Shown here: positions 24,211-33,097 of the stretch, in pieces | How the letters are laid out: each line of letters begins with the position of its first letter | Position numbering within the stretch: the stretch's first letter is position 1 | Made by a program: the position numbers and the translations under genes | NCBI GenBank assembly: GCA_003249095.1 | Contig: QBMS01000033.1 | Coordinates: forward strand, 1-34,193 | Length of the DNA stretch: 34,193 nt | Direction of reading: 5' to 3' | Source: Snowella sp. | GTDB taxonomy: Bacteria; Cyanobacteriota; Cyanobacteriia; Cyanobacteriales; Microcystaceae | Notes under the pieces: generated by a model | What the model was told of the DNA's origin: nothing | Databases searched by the model: none | What the model saw: only the letters and a program-made list of their open reading frames with translations

Positions 24211-24948
24211 TTAAAGGGGCGTTTGGGTGGGAATTCCAACAGCACGCGGATAATAAGCAAGGGTTTTATCGATTTTTCGTAAATAGATAAAGTGGCGAGT
24301 TCCTTCTGTCCAAGGCGTTTTAACGGTTTTAATGGCTTCAATTTTACCGCCTAACTTTAGAATACCTTGGGTGAGCTTGGCCGTATCTTCTTCGTTCCAA
24401 TGACCCCGATAAAGGACAGCTAATCCACCAATTTTCAGTAAAGGTAGGGCATATTCCGCACAAACGGACGGTTCTCCTACGGCTCGAATAAGGGCAAGGT
24501 CATAGATGGCTCGATATTGCTTATCTTGCCCGATCACCTCTGAACGTCCTAATAGGGTCTTGGCATTGGATAGGCTCAAATGTTCTAAAAGTTCATCTAA
24601 AAACTGAATTTTTTTTCGGGTAGAATCCAGTAGTGTGATCTGCCATTGGGGAAACGCGATCGCGACGGGAAGCCCAGGAAAGCCCGCACCCGTTCCAATA
24701 TCAATCACTTGATAGGATTCATCTTGATTGAGATTATTGGTTAAAAGAATCCCCGCCAAAGAATCCCAAAGATGTTTTTCCACAAAATCCAACGGTTCGG
24801 TAATGCGGGTTAAATTTAACCGATGATTACCCTCTAAAATCTGTTCATAGAGCTGCTGAAATTGTTGCCATTCGTCAGAATTCGGTTGCCATTTTAGGGT
24901 ATTTTGCCAAATATCAAGATTTTGGGGCAGGGATACGGATGCTGTCAT
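24211..24948 (-). CDS. rsmG: 16S rRNA (guanine527-N7)-methyltransferase
   Basis: S-adenosylmethionine-dependent methylase (GidB) that modifies G527 of 16S rRNA. The signature NLTRITEPLDFVEKHLWDSL and the cofactor-binding YQVIDIGTGAGFPGLPVAIA are both present. The motif ALIRAVGEPSVCAEYALPLL follows, and the C-terminus has GTRHFIYLRK. The frame is open to 25017, but the first 23 residues are not family-like. I start at MTASVSLPQNLDIW (ATG at 24948), giving 245 residues, the usual cyanobacterial length. The start is not firmly decided, as no strong Shine-Dalgarno is seen at either ATG. Confidence 0.94.
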   Translation of the reverse strand: MTASVSLPQNLDIWQNTLKWQPNSDEWQQFQQLYEQILEGNHRLNLTRITEPLDFVEKHLWDSLAGILLTNNLNQDESYQVIDIGTGAGFPGLPVAIAFPQWQITLLDSTRKKIQFLDELLEHLSLSNAKTLLGRSEVIGQDKQYRAIYDLALIRAVGEPSVCAEYALPLLKIGGLAVLYRGHWNEEDTAKLTQGILKLGGKIEAIKTVKTPWTEGTRHFIYLRKIDKTLAYYPRAVGIPTQTPL

Positions 24949-25211
24949 GTTCTGTCTTTGCTCAATTCGTTTAGTTAATTCCATCTTAATTTTTATAGTT
25001 ACTATCCTGCGATCCAAGATGCGATCGCGGAATTAGGAAATATCACCACAATTCGGAAAAGCTTTATTAGGTTGCAGGGATATCTCTACTCGGAAGATCA
25101 AGTTGCTTAGTTTTTAAAATAGAAAATCAGCAGTTTAATCTGTGGAATAGAAAATTAAGCGGCAAACTAAGATCGCTAAAATATAACAATAATTCAGTAT
25201 TATCAAAGCCT

Positions 25212-27176
25212 ATGGCCCCCAAATTACCGCGACAACGTTGGAAAATCAAAGAAGCCGATCGCGTCCAGATTCAAGAATTAGTTGAAAAAACGGGATTATC
25301 GCCTCTGTTAGCCCAGGTTCTGATCCATCGCGATATTACGAATGCTGAATTAGCTCAGGTTTATCTAGACCCTGAAAGCCAGACTTTACCTGCGCCTCTC
25401 ACGGAATTTGCTGATTTAGCCATTAGTGTGGAATTACTCAAGGACGCGATCGCGAATCAGGATAAGATTGCCATTTGTGGGGATTACGATGCAGATGGAA
25501 TGACCAGCACGGCCCTGTTACTGCGAGCATTACGCCATTTAGGGGCAAATGTGGATTATGCCATTCCGAGCCGCATGAAGGATGGTTACGGCATTAATCA
25601 ACGTATTGTTCAGGAATTTGCTGATACTAATGTGCGATTAATTCTGACTGTTGATAATGGGATTTCTGCCTACGATGCGATCGCTTTGGCAGTGGAATTA
25701 GGCTTAAAAGTGATTATTACCGACCACCATGATTTACCCGAAAAATTGCCGCCTGCCCAAGCCATTTTAAACCCTAAATTATTAGCTAAAAATTCTCCCT
25801 ACGCAGGGTTAGCAGGGGTAGGTGTTGCCTATGTTCTCGCCATTTGTACGGCCCAAAGTTTAGGGAAAATAACGGGTTTAACGGAACAGTTATTAGAGCT
25901 TTATACCCTGGGAACCATTGCCGATTTAGCTCCTTTAACGGGTGTCAATAGACGCTGGTTAAAACGGGGATTACGCAAATTACCCCAATCCAAATTAATG
26001 GGGATTCAAGCCTTAATGCAAATGGCGGGGGTAAGTGAGGAACAAAAACAATTAAAACCCGATGATATTGGTTTTCGCTTAGGCCCCAGAATTAACGCGA
26101 TCGGACGCATTGGTGATCCTCAAATTATCATTGAATTATTAACCACAGAAGAAGACGGAATTGCTTTAGAAAAGGCGATGCAGTGCGAACAAGTGAATCG
26201 TCAGCGTCAAGAGCTTTGTGAACAAATTGAAACCGAAGCGATCGCCTATATTGAAACAACACAAATTCCTTGGCAAGAAAACCGAGTGTTAGTGATTGTG
26301 CAACCCCATTGGCATCATGGTGTAATTGGGATTGTGGCTTCTCGATTGTTAGAACGTTACGGAGTTCCTGTGTTTATTGGAACCTTTGAAGAAGCGGAAG
26401 AAAAAATCAGGGGATCGGCGAGGGGAATTGAAGAATTTAATATTTTTGAAGCGTTAGATTTTTGTCGGGATTTACTCGGAAAATATGGGGGACATCGGGC
26501 CGCAGGGGGTTTTAGTTTAGAGGCAAAAAATCTAGAGGCTTTTCAACAACGTTTACGAAAATTTGCCCATCAATGTTTAGAGCCTGAACAGTTAAAACCG
26601 TTGATTAAAATCGATGCCCAAGCCGAGTTAAGGGAGTTAAATTTAGAATTATATCATCAAATTGATGGACTCCAACCCTGGGGAATGGGCAATCCTTTTC
26701 CGATTTTCTGGACACCGAATGTGCGGATTTTAGAGCAAAATAAAATGGGAAAAAATCATCTGCGTTTAACCATTGCGAATGCTGATCGTTCCCATCCCAT
26801 TTCAGCGATCGCCTGGCGTTGGGGAGAATATTGTCCGTTACCAACCTTTGTGGATGTTGCCTATAAAGTTCAGGAAAACAATTATAAGGGTCATCGGATT
26901 CTTCAATTAGAACTGGTAGGAGTCAGATTACCTGAAGAGACTTCTAATAAAACTACTCAATTTAATCATCAAGGAAGGGTTTATTCCTGTGGTTTTGGAA
27001 AAACAAAAAATGAGTTACAAATTAAAAATGATCAGGGTAAGGTTTTAGCCATTCAGAAAGGACAAAAAATGGGATGGTTAGGAACGAATCAAGCAAGTTC
27101 AAAACCTGTTGATGTGACCCAACCCCATTATTTCCAACTGATTAAAACGGCGATCGCGACTCTGGAATCTGATTAA
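25212..27176 (+). CDS. recJ: Single-stranded-DNA-specific exonuclease RecJ
   Basis: A 5'-3' exonuclease for recombination and mismatch or base-excision repair. The DHH phosphoesterase motifs coordinate manganese: ICGDYDADGM (Asp91, Asp93, Asp95), LTVDNGIS (Asp148) and ITDHHDLP (Asp171, His172, His173). The DHHA1 domain carries GGHRAAGG at 426-433. The OB-fold follows (about 450-560), then a lineage-type C-terminal extension to residue 654. The gene is convergent with ureC, and only 12 bp separate the stop codons, so their transcripts may overlap at the 3' ends. Confidence 0.96.
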   Translation: MAPKLPRQRWKIKEADRVQIQELVEKTGLSPLLAQVLIHRDITNAELAQVYLDPESQTLPAPLTEFADLAISVELLKDAIANQDKIAICGDYDADGMTSTALLLRALRHLGANVDYAIPSRMKDGYGINQRIVQEFADTNVRLILTVDNGISAYDAIALAVELGLKVIITDHHDLPEKLPPAQAILNPKLLAKNSPYAGLAGVGVAYVLAICTAQSLGKITGLTEQLLELYTLGTIADLAPLTGVNRRWLKRGLRKLPQSKLMGIQALMQMAGVSEEQKQLKPDDIGFRLGPRINAIGRIGDPQIIIELLTTEEDGIALEKAMQCEQVNRQRQELCEQIETEAIAYIETTQIPWQENRVLVIVQPHWHHGVIGIVASRLLERYGVPVFIGTFEEAEEKIRGSARGIEEFNIFEALDFCRDLLGKYGGHRAAGGFSLEAKNLEAFQQRLRKFAHQCLEPEQLKPLIKIDAQAELRELNLELYHQIDGLQPWGMGNPFPIFWTPNVRILEQNKMGKNHLRLTIANADRSHPISAIAWRWGEYCPLPTFVDVAYKVQENNYKGHRILQLELVGVRLPEETSNKTTQFNHQGRVYSCGFGKTKNELQIKNDQGKVLAIQKGQKMGWLGTNQASSKPVDVTQPHYFQLIKTAIATLESD

Positions 27177-27188
27177 TTTCAGCTCGGA

Positions 27189-28898
27189 TTAAAACAAAAA
27201 GTAACGTTGAGCCATCGGTAAAATGGTGGCTGGTTCACAGATTAATAATTCACCATTGGCGCGGACTTGATAGGTTTCAGGATCAACTTCAATTTTGGGT
27301 AGGGCATCATTTAATTTCATACTCGCCTTACTTAAATTGCGGGTGTTACTGACGGCGATCGCGGATTTTTGTAAGCCTAATTTTTCGGCCACATTATTTT
27401 TGATCGCAATTTGGGACATAAAGGTAAAGGAAGTTGCTGAAATAGCCCCACCAAAACTACCAAACATCGGTCTCATGTGGACGGGCTGGGGAGTGGGAAT
27501 ACTGGCGTTAGCATCGCCCATTTGCGCCCAGGCAATCATGCCGCCCTTGATCACAATTTCGGGTTTCACGCCAAAAAAAGCAGGCCGCCATAGACAAAGA
27601 TCGGCTAATTTTCCTTTTTCGATTGAGCCAACTTGATCGGCAATACCGTGAGTGATCGCAGGATTAATCGTATATTTGGCGATATAACGCTTGGCGCGGA
27701 GGTTGTCGTTATCCCCTGTTTCCCCACTTAGTTTTCCCCGTTGGACTTTCATTTTGTGGGCGGTTTGCCAACTACGGATAATCACTTCTCCGACTCGTCC
27801 CATTGCCTGGGAATCAGAAGAAATCATACTAAATGCGCCTAGATCATGCAAAATATCCTCAGCCGCGATGGTTTCTCGGCGGATACGAGATTCCGCAAAG
27901 GCCACATCTTCGGGAATACTGCGATCGAGGTGATGACAAACCATCAACATATCCAGATGTTCTTCTAGGGTATTGAGGGTATAGGGACGAGTGGGATTGG
28001 TAGAAGAGGGCAAAACGTTGGCTTCCCCACAGACTTTAATGATATCGGGAGCATGACCGCCGCCCGCCCCTTCGGTATGGTAGGTATGAATAACGCGATT
28101 TTTGAAAGCATTAACCGTTGCTTCCACAAATCCCGCTTCATTAAGAGTGTCGGTATGGATCGCAACTTGCACATCGTACTTATCAGCAACATCTAGACAG
28201 GTATCAATGGTTGCAGGAGTGGTTCCCCAATCTTCGTGGAGTTTGAGACCGATCGCCCCTGCTTTGACTTGTTCGATTAAGCCTTCGGGCTGACTACTGT
28301 TTCCTTTACCGCAAAAGCCTAAATTGACGGGAAACGCATCAGCCGCTTGCAACATTCGGTACATATTCCATTCGCCTGGGGTACAGGTTGTAGCATTACT
28401 TCCCGTTGCTGGCCCCGTTCCGCCCCCGATCATGGTGGTCACTCCTGATGCGATCGCGGTTTCAATTTGTTGGGGACAAATAAAGTGGATATGGGTATCG
28501 ATTCCCCCCGCCGTGAGGATCATGCCCTCGCCCGCGACAACTTCTGTGGAAGGGCCAATAATAATTGTCACGTTGTCCTGGGTATAGGGATTACCCGCTT
28601 TCCCGATTTGGTCAATTCTGCCGTCTTTGATGCCCACATCGGCTTTGACAATTCCCCACCAATCTAAAATCAGGGCGTTGGTGATGACTAAATCCACTGC
28701 TCGTTTTGCACGGGAAATGGGAGATTGACCCATACCATCGCGAATCACTTTACCTCCGCCGAATTTGACCTCATCTCCGTAGGTCGTAAAATCCTGTTCG
28801 ACTTCAATAAATAGTTCGGTATCAGCCAAACGAACTTTATCTCCGACTGTTGGCCCATAGGTTTCGGCATAGGCGCGGCGATCCATGCGATAGCTCAT
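27189..28898 (-). CDS. ureC: Urease subunit alpha
   Basis: Catalytic subunit of nickel urease, which splits urea to ammonia and carbonic acid. All active-site residues are present, each two positions beyond the Klebsiella numbering. Nickel ligands are His136, His138, carbamylated Lys219, His248, His274 and Asp362. Catalytic residues are His221, Cys321 and His322. I use the ATG at 28898 ([16 protein letters not shown]), giving 569 residues; the open frame adds seven unlikely residues. Subunits ureA and ureB and the accessory genes are not nearby, in line with the scattered urease genes of many cyanobacteria. The protein looks intact and functional. Confidence 0.98.
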   Translation of the reverse strand: MSYRMDRRAYAETYGPTVGDKVRLADTELFIEVEQDFTTYGDEVKFGGGKVIRDGMGQSPISRAKRAVDLVITNALILDWWGIVKADVGIKDGRIDQIGKAGNPYTQDNVTIIIGPSTEVVAGEGMILTAGGIDTHIHFICPQQIETAIASGVTTMIGGGTGPATGSNATTCTPGEWNMYRMLQAADAFPVNLGFCGKGNSSQPEGLIEQVKAGAIGLKLHEDWGTTPATIDTCLDVADKYDVQVAIHTDTLNEAGFVEATVNAFKNRVIHTYHTEGAGGGHAPDIIKVCGEANVLPSSTNPTRPYTLNTLEEHLDMLMVCHHLDRSIPEDVAFAESRIRRETIAAEDILHDLGAFSMISSDSQAMGRVGEVIIRSWQTAHKMKVQRGKLSGETGDNDNLRAKRYIAKYTINPAITHGIADQVGSIEKGKLADLCLWRPAFFGVKPEIVIKGGMIAWAQMGDANASIPTPQPVHMRPMFGSFGGAISATSFTFMSQIAIKNNVAEKLGLQKSAIAVSNTRNLSKASMKLNDALPKIEVDPETYQVRANGELLICEPATILPMAQRYFLF

Positions 28899-29022
28899 GA
28901 TTAATCTCTTATATTTCAACGGAACTTATAGTATTCTACTGAAATTTGCAGATAAAATTGTTTCTTCTAGAATCTTTTCAGCAAAACAAAAATTAAGAAG
29001 TTCAATGTTCCGAGTTTCAAAA

Positions 29023-29601
29023 TTAATTATTCAGTTTGGCGACAACGGTTGCAAGTTTATTTCCCAGTTGGTGAATTTCTTGTTGCTGTTGTTCATCTTT
29101 TAACTGGCCATTTTCATCAAAAGCTTCCTGGGCTTTCGCAATTCCTTTCTGGTTAGGCAACATTAAAACGCCGATATTTCCCAGAATAGCGCGGACATGG
29201 ACTAATCCTCTCAATCCGCCCAAGGCACCAGGAGACGTACTCATGATAACGGCAACTTTATCTCGAAAACAGATTAAACCAGGCTCCCCAGGTTCGGGAC
29301 GGGATGCCCAATCGATCGCATTTTTAAGGAGGGGAGTAATGGAGCTATTGTATTCAGGGCAAGCAATCAGTAATCCTTGATGGGCTTTCATTAGGGCTTT
29401 AAAGGTTTTGACATTTTCTGGGATGCCTTGTTCGGCCTCTAGGTCTTCATCAAATAGGGGCATGGGCAAGTCCTTGAAATCTAAATAGGTGACTTCTGCC
29501 CCTGCTAACCTGGCACCTTCCGCCGCAATTTTAACTAATTTTTTATTAAAGGAATCTCGACGACTGCTACCTGCAAAAGCCAGAATTTTAGGGATACTCA
29601 T
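29023..29601 (-). CDS. NADPH-dependent FMN reductase family protein
   Basis: A flavodoxin-fold oxidoreductase of 192 residues. The FMN phosphate loop is GSSRRDSFNKKL near the start. PEYNSSITPLLKNAIDWASR is the second signature, and STSPGALGGLRGL forms the third FMN-contact loop. Members reduce quinones, chromate, azo dyes or free FMN; the substrate here is unknown. A Gln-rich tail (DEQQQQEIHQLG) precedes the last helix. It is 17 bp downstream of the DUF3750 gene and 124 bp upstream of ureC, all on the minus strand. Confidence 0.92.
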   Translation of the reverse strand: MSIPKILAFAGSSRRDSFNKKLVKIAAEGARLAGAEVTYLDFKDLPMPLFDEDLEAEQGIPENVKTFKALMKAHQGLLIACPEYNSSITPLLKNAIDWASRPEPGEPGLICFRDKVAVIMSTSPGALGGLRGLVHVRAILGNIGVLMLPNQKGIAKAQEAFDENGQLKDEQQQQEIHQLGNKLATVVAKLNN

Positions 29602-29618
29602 TGCTCACTCCTGAATGT

Positions 29619-30017
29619 CTAAAAATGTTTACCAATCCCTTTAATACTAAGGCGATAATCGCTCTTTACTTGATTTAAAATCCATTGGGCATAGGTATTG
29701 CTATTGGGGCCTGGGAAATAGCGATAAAGGTATTTGTGGGGGTAGGTTTCGGGACTATTTTCGAGGATTTCCGCTAATTGGTGGGCGAATTCTCCTGTCC
29801 AGACGGTTTCTAGCCAACTGGCTCCGTTCCCGACTCCTGAGTTAACGGGCATTAAATTTTTGTGTAAATGTCCCCAACTATGGGCAGATAAATGGGGTTT
29901 TTGCCAGATTTCCCAGCGTGTTGCTTGGTTGTCTTGCAGGATAACATACCAATAATGAATCGCGATCGCGCCAATAAAAGGAATTTTAGCGGCTCTTAAT
30001 TGGACAATGGGTTCCAT
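29619..30017 (-). CDS. DUF3750-like protein
   Basis: A 132-residue protein that I match tentatively to DUF3750 from its pattern. It reads AIAIHYWYVILQ, then RWEIWQKPHLSAHSWGHLHK, then a conserved NSGVGNGASWLETVWTGE and FPGPNSNTYAQWIL. The histidine and asparagine-rich NSNTY motif suggests a possible enzymatic site, but no function is known to me. It is probably co-transcribed with the FMN reductase. It is divergent from the ABC permease gene, with only 55 bp between them. Confidence 0.75.
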   Translation of the reverse strand: MEPIVQLRAAKIPFIGAIAIHYWYVILQDNQATRWEIWQKPHLSAHSWGHLHKNLMPVNSGVGNGASWLETVWTGEFAHQLAEILENSPETYPHKYLYRYFPGPNSNTYAQWILNQVKSDYRLSIKGIGKHF

Positions 30018-30072
30018 AATGAAACGAGAAACAGACGGTTTTTGATTTTCAGGCTAAGACTTAATTTCTATT

Positions 30073-30993
30073 ATGAACTTTTTGATCGATGAATCGAGTC
30101 GTTATTATTTTTGGCAATCGGCTTTTCGGCGGTTTTGTCGCGATCGCCTAGCCTTATTCGGAAGCGTCGTTTTATTAATCATTATTTTGGGTGTGACTAT
30201 CGGCCCTTGGGTTTACCAGACTCCTATTGATAAAATTGATTTTAGTCAAATGGCGGCCCTACCGAGTTGGCAACATCCCCTGGGAACCAATGATTTGGGA
30301 CAAGACCAGTTAGCGCGTCTATTGGTCGGGGGTAGAATTTCCCTCGCGGTCGGCATTGCGGCGATGGCAGTCGCGATGGTTTTAGGAACGGTTATTGGCG
30401 CGATCGCGGGCTTTTATGGTGGTCTGATTGACACAATTTTGATGCGTTTGACGGATTTATTTCTATCTTTGCCCCAGTTACCGTTGTTATTATTAGTGGT
30501 TTATCTGTTTCGAGACTCGATTAAGGCGATCGCGGCGAACATTCCCTTAGTGACGGCTCCTTCTGAGGTAGGAATTTTTCTGTTAGTCGTATTAATGATC
30601 GGCGGATTGAATTGGATGTCCTTGGCTCGCTTGGTGAGAGGCGATATTTTAAAATTGCGAGAAATGGAATTTGTGAGTGCCGCAACAGCAATGGGAGCAA
30701 GACCGAGACGAATTATCTGGACGCATCTTTTTCCCAATGTTTTCAATGTGATTATTGTGGCCGCAACGTTGGCCGTTGGAAATGCGATTATTACCGAGTC
30801 AACCCTAAGTTTTTTAGGATTAGGATTTCCGCCCGATGTGCCGACCTGGGGGCAAATGCTCTACAGTGCCAAGGATTATCTCACTTCCGCGCCGCAAATG
30901 GTCTTTTTCCCTGGATTGGCGATTTTTCTGACGGTTTTAAGTATTAACTACATCGGTGATGGGCTGAGGGATGCCTTTGATCCCAAACGGTAG
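30073..30993 (+). CDS. ABC transporter permease, DppC/OppC type
   Basis: Inner-membrane permease of the dipeptide/oligopeptide/nickel ABC importer family, 306 residues. After an N-terminal cytoplasmic segment and one helix (about 28-48), a periplasmic part contains HPLGTNDLGQDQLARLL. Five further helices follow. The cytoplasmic coupling loop is EFVSAATAMGARPRRIIWTH, followed by LFPN. Near the end, LGLGFPPDVPTWGQML is typical. The partner permease, ATPases and binding protein are not adjacent, so it is an orphan subunit here, as often seen in cyanobacteria. Confidence 0.94.
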   Translation: MNFLIDESSRYYFWQSAFRRFCRDRLALFGSVVLLIIILGVTIGPWVYQTPIDKIDFSQMAALPSWQHPLGTNDLGQDQLARLLVGGRISLAVGIAAMAVAMVLGTVIGAIAGFYGGLIDTILMRLTDLFLSLPQLPLLLLVVYLFRDSIKAIAANIPLVTAPSEVGIFLLVVLMIGGLNWMSLARLVRGDILKLREMEFVSAATAMGARPRRIIWTHLFPNVFNVIIVAATLAVGNAIITESTLSFLGLGFPPDVPTWGQMLYSAKDYLTSAPQMVFFPGLAIFLTVLSINYIGDGLRDAFDPKR

Positions 30994-31108
30994 GGGAGCT
31001 TGGGTGGTTAAACTAAACTAAACTAAAATAATGTTAATCTTAGACAAAATCCTCCTCTAGAATTCAGCCAAAACTACAACCTTTATTTATTTTAGAATCT
31101 AGTTTCCT

Positions 31109-31594
31109 ATGGAAGAAATTTTGCTCGCTGATTTATCATTACCTTCTCATGGAGAAACTCTTATTTATCTTCTGAATGAGTATGCTAAAGATGAAATGGG
31201 AGGAGGTACGGAATTATCCGTTTTTGTTAAAAATAACCTAGTTTCTGAACTTAAAAAACGACAAGGAGTTCATATTATTCTAGCTTTCATAGATGATCAT
31301 CCTGCGGGTTTGGTGAACTGTTTTGAAGGCTTTTCAACCTTTGCTTGTAAACCATTATTGAATATTCATGATGTCATCGTTATTGAAAAATACAGAGGAC
31401 GGGGCATTTCCAAAAAATTGTTAAACAAAGCAGAAGAGATTGCCATTGATCTGGGTTGTTGTAAACTTACCCTAGAAGTTTTAGAAGGCAATACTATTGC
31501 CCAGATGGCCTACAAATCCTGTGGATATTCAGGATATGAATTGAATCCCAAAACAGGAAGAGCGATGTTCTGGCAAAAAAAGCTGATTCATTAA
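31109..31594 (+). CDS. GNAT family N-acetyltransferase
   Basis: A 161-residue acetyltransferase. The acetyl-CoA pyrophosphate-binding motif is EKYRGRGISKKLLNKAEEIA, and the later GNAT strand and helix are LTLEVLEGNTIAQMAYKSCG followed by YSGYEL. A strand with NCFEGF in the middle, AGLVNCFEGFSTFACKPLLN, may form the acceptor site. The acceptor is unknown. Base composition is more AT-rich than in its neighbours. It stands alone between the permease and psaE. Confidence 0.9.
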   Translation: MEEILLADLSLPSHGETLIYLLNEYAKDEMGGGTELSVFVKNNLVSELKKRQGVHIILAFIDDHPAGLVNCFEGFSTFACKPLLNIHDVIVIEKYRGRGISKKLLNKAEEIAIDLGCCKLTLEVLEGNTIAQMAYKSCGYSGYELNPKTGRAMFWQKKLIH

Positions 31595-31841
31595 GATAAA
31601 TGGTATGGGGCGCAAATTTGGCTAGGCGATCGCGACTAGATTGAAGAGAAAATAGGGATAGGCGGTTGCCTTGGGATGTAAAGATTTGTAATCGCAAACG
31701 AGGGTGAGTCATCGACAACGAGGGGAAAACTGGTAAAATTTGGCATTAAGTAAACTGGACAAACCCTGTTAATTGTCTTCCTTCGGGAATACAGAAAATC
31801 AGGTTTTTTTGAAATACGGACTTATCAAGGAATAAAAATCT

Positions 31842-32072
31842 ATGGCTATCAAACGTGGAGACACCGTTAAAATCAAGCGTCCCGAATCCTATTGGTACGG
31901 CGACGTTGGAACGGTTGCAACGGTAGAAAAAAGCGGTATTCTCTATCCCGTAATCGTCCGTTTTGATCGCGTCAATTACGCGGGTTATAGCGGTAGTGCT
32001 TCGGGCATCAACACCAACAACTTTGCCGAAAGCGAATTAGAATTGGTGAAATCTGCTCCAGCAAAAGGTTAA
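31842..32072 (+). CDS. psaE: Photosystem I reaction centre subunit IV
   Basis: A small peripheral subunit (76 residues) on the cytoplasmic side of photosystem I, with an SH3-like beta barrel. It helps dock ferredoxin and supports cyclic electron flow. The sequence [20 protein letters not shown] and [17 protein letters not shown] is diagnostic, and the ending [13 protein letters not shown] is conserved. AAGGA about ten bases before the ATG serves as ribosome site. Its own promoter should lie within the preceding 247 bp, though I could not define one. It ends 47 bp before mutM. Confidence 0.98.
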   Translation: MAIKRGDTVKIKRPESYWYGDVGTVATVEKSGILYPVIVRFDRVNYAGYSGSASGINTNNFAESELELVKSAPAKG

Positions 32073-32119
32073 GATCATCAGGGAGATTCTCCTTGTCGAT
32101 TTTTTTAAATTAACTGATT

Positions 32120-33007
32120 GTGCCAGAGTTACCAGAAGTTGAAACGGTTTGTCGGGGTCTTAATCAATTGACCTCGAATCAAGTAATTAAAGGGGGAGAG
32201 GTGTTGCTACTCAGCACGCTGGCTTACCCCTTTTCTGTTGACCAGTTTTGGCAGCAGTTGCGGAATGTCAGGATTCAAACCTGGCAAAGACGGGGCAAAT
32301 ATTTATTGGCTGTCTTGGAAAACGCTGCGGGGAAATCGGCGGGTTACCTGGGGGTTCATCTCCGCATGACGGGACAATTGCTCTGGGTCAAGGCAACTGA
32401 GGAGCGATCGCGTCATACCCGAATTTACTTTGAATGTGACAATGGTCAGGAATTGCGATTTGTGGATATTCGCACCTTTGGCAAAATTTGGGCTATTCCA
32501 CCCGATATAAATCCAGAAACGATTATGACGGGTTTACAAAAGTTAGGGCCAGAACCATTTTCAACGGATTTTTCCGTCAGTTATCTCCAACAAAAATTAA
32601 GTAAAAGTCAGCGATCGCTTAAAACGACCTTGTTAGATCAAAGATTAGTGGCAGGATTAGGCAATATTTACGCCGATGAGGTTTTATTTCGGTCAGGCAT
32701 TCGGCCAACAGTTTTTGGGAATACCTTAAGGCTGAATCAAATTGAAAAATTACACCAAATGATTATCGAAGTCCTAGAAACTGCGATCGCATCAGGGGGG
32801 ACAACTTTCAGCGATTTTCGGGACGTGACGGGAATCAATGGCAACTATGGCGGTGTTGCTTGGGTTTATGGTCGCAAGGATGAACCCTGTCGCGTCTGTG
32901 GAACGCTGATTGAACGCATTAAATTGGGGGGAAGATCGAGTCATTTTTGTCCCCAATGCCAGGGGGAACGTGATTCAAATTTTAGGAATAATAGTAATTT
33001 AAACTGA
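32120..33007 (+). CDS. mutM: Formamidopyrimidine-DNA glycosylase
   Basis: Bifunctional glycosylase/AP lyase that removes 8-oxoguanine. It starts at a GTG (32120), which is certain because Pro2 must be the N-terminal nucleophile. PELPEVETV also supplies Glu3 and Glu6, and Lys60 is in RRGKYLL. The helix-two-turn-helix is LLDQRLVAGLGNIYADEVLF. The C-terminal zinc finger uses Cys257, Cys260, Cys277 and Cys280, with Arg272 in GGRSSHFC. The 295-residue length includes a short polar tail beyond the finger. The co-oriented psaE gene is 47 bp upstream, and the two may be co-transcribed. Confidence 0.97.
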   Translation: MPELPEVETVCRGLNQLTSNQVIKGGEVLLLSTLAYPFSVDQFWQQLRNVRIQTWQRRGKYLLAVLENAAGKSAGYLGVHLRMTGQLLWVKATEERSRHTRIYFECDNGQELRFVDIRTFGKIWAIPPDINPETIMTGLQKLGPEPFSTDFSVSYLQQKLSKSQRSLKTTLLDQRLVAGLGNIYADEVLFRSGIRPTVFGNTLRLNQIEKLHQMIIEVLETAIASGGTTFSDFRDVTGINGNYGGVAWVYGRKDEPCRVCGTLIERIKLGGRSSHFCPQCQGERDSNFRNNSNLN

Positions 33008-33026
33008 AAACAAGAAAAGCCTTTAG

Positions 33027-33045
33027 GGGCGTAAGGCTTACGCCC
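33027..33045. repeat. Short palindrome GGGCGTAAGGCTTACGCCC
   Basis: A perfect inverted repeat with 9-bp arms around one G, downstream of mutM. GGGGCG-AAGGC-type palindromes are dispersed widely in some cyanobacterial genomes. It may also help end the mutM transcript, although no T run follows. Confidence 0.5.
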
Positions 33046-33097
33046 AATGACCTAAATAACTAAAATCCATTGAATTTGGTAAAATTTATATAATCCG

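Noticed and set aside
28324-28587. Plus-strand open frames opposite ureC
   Set aside because: They mirror the highly conserved nickel-site coding region and are codon shadows.
31010-31029. Short AACTA tandem repeats after the permease gene
   Set aside because: Three to four pentamer copies form a simple AT-rich microsatellite with no evident function.
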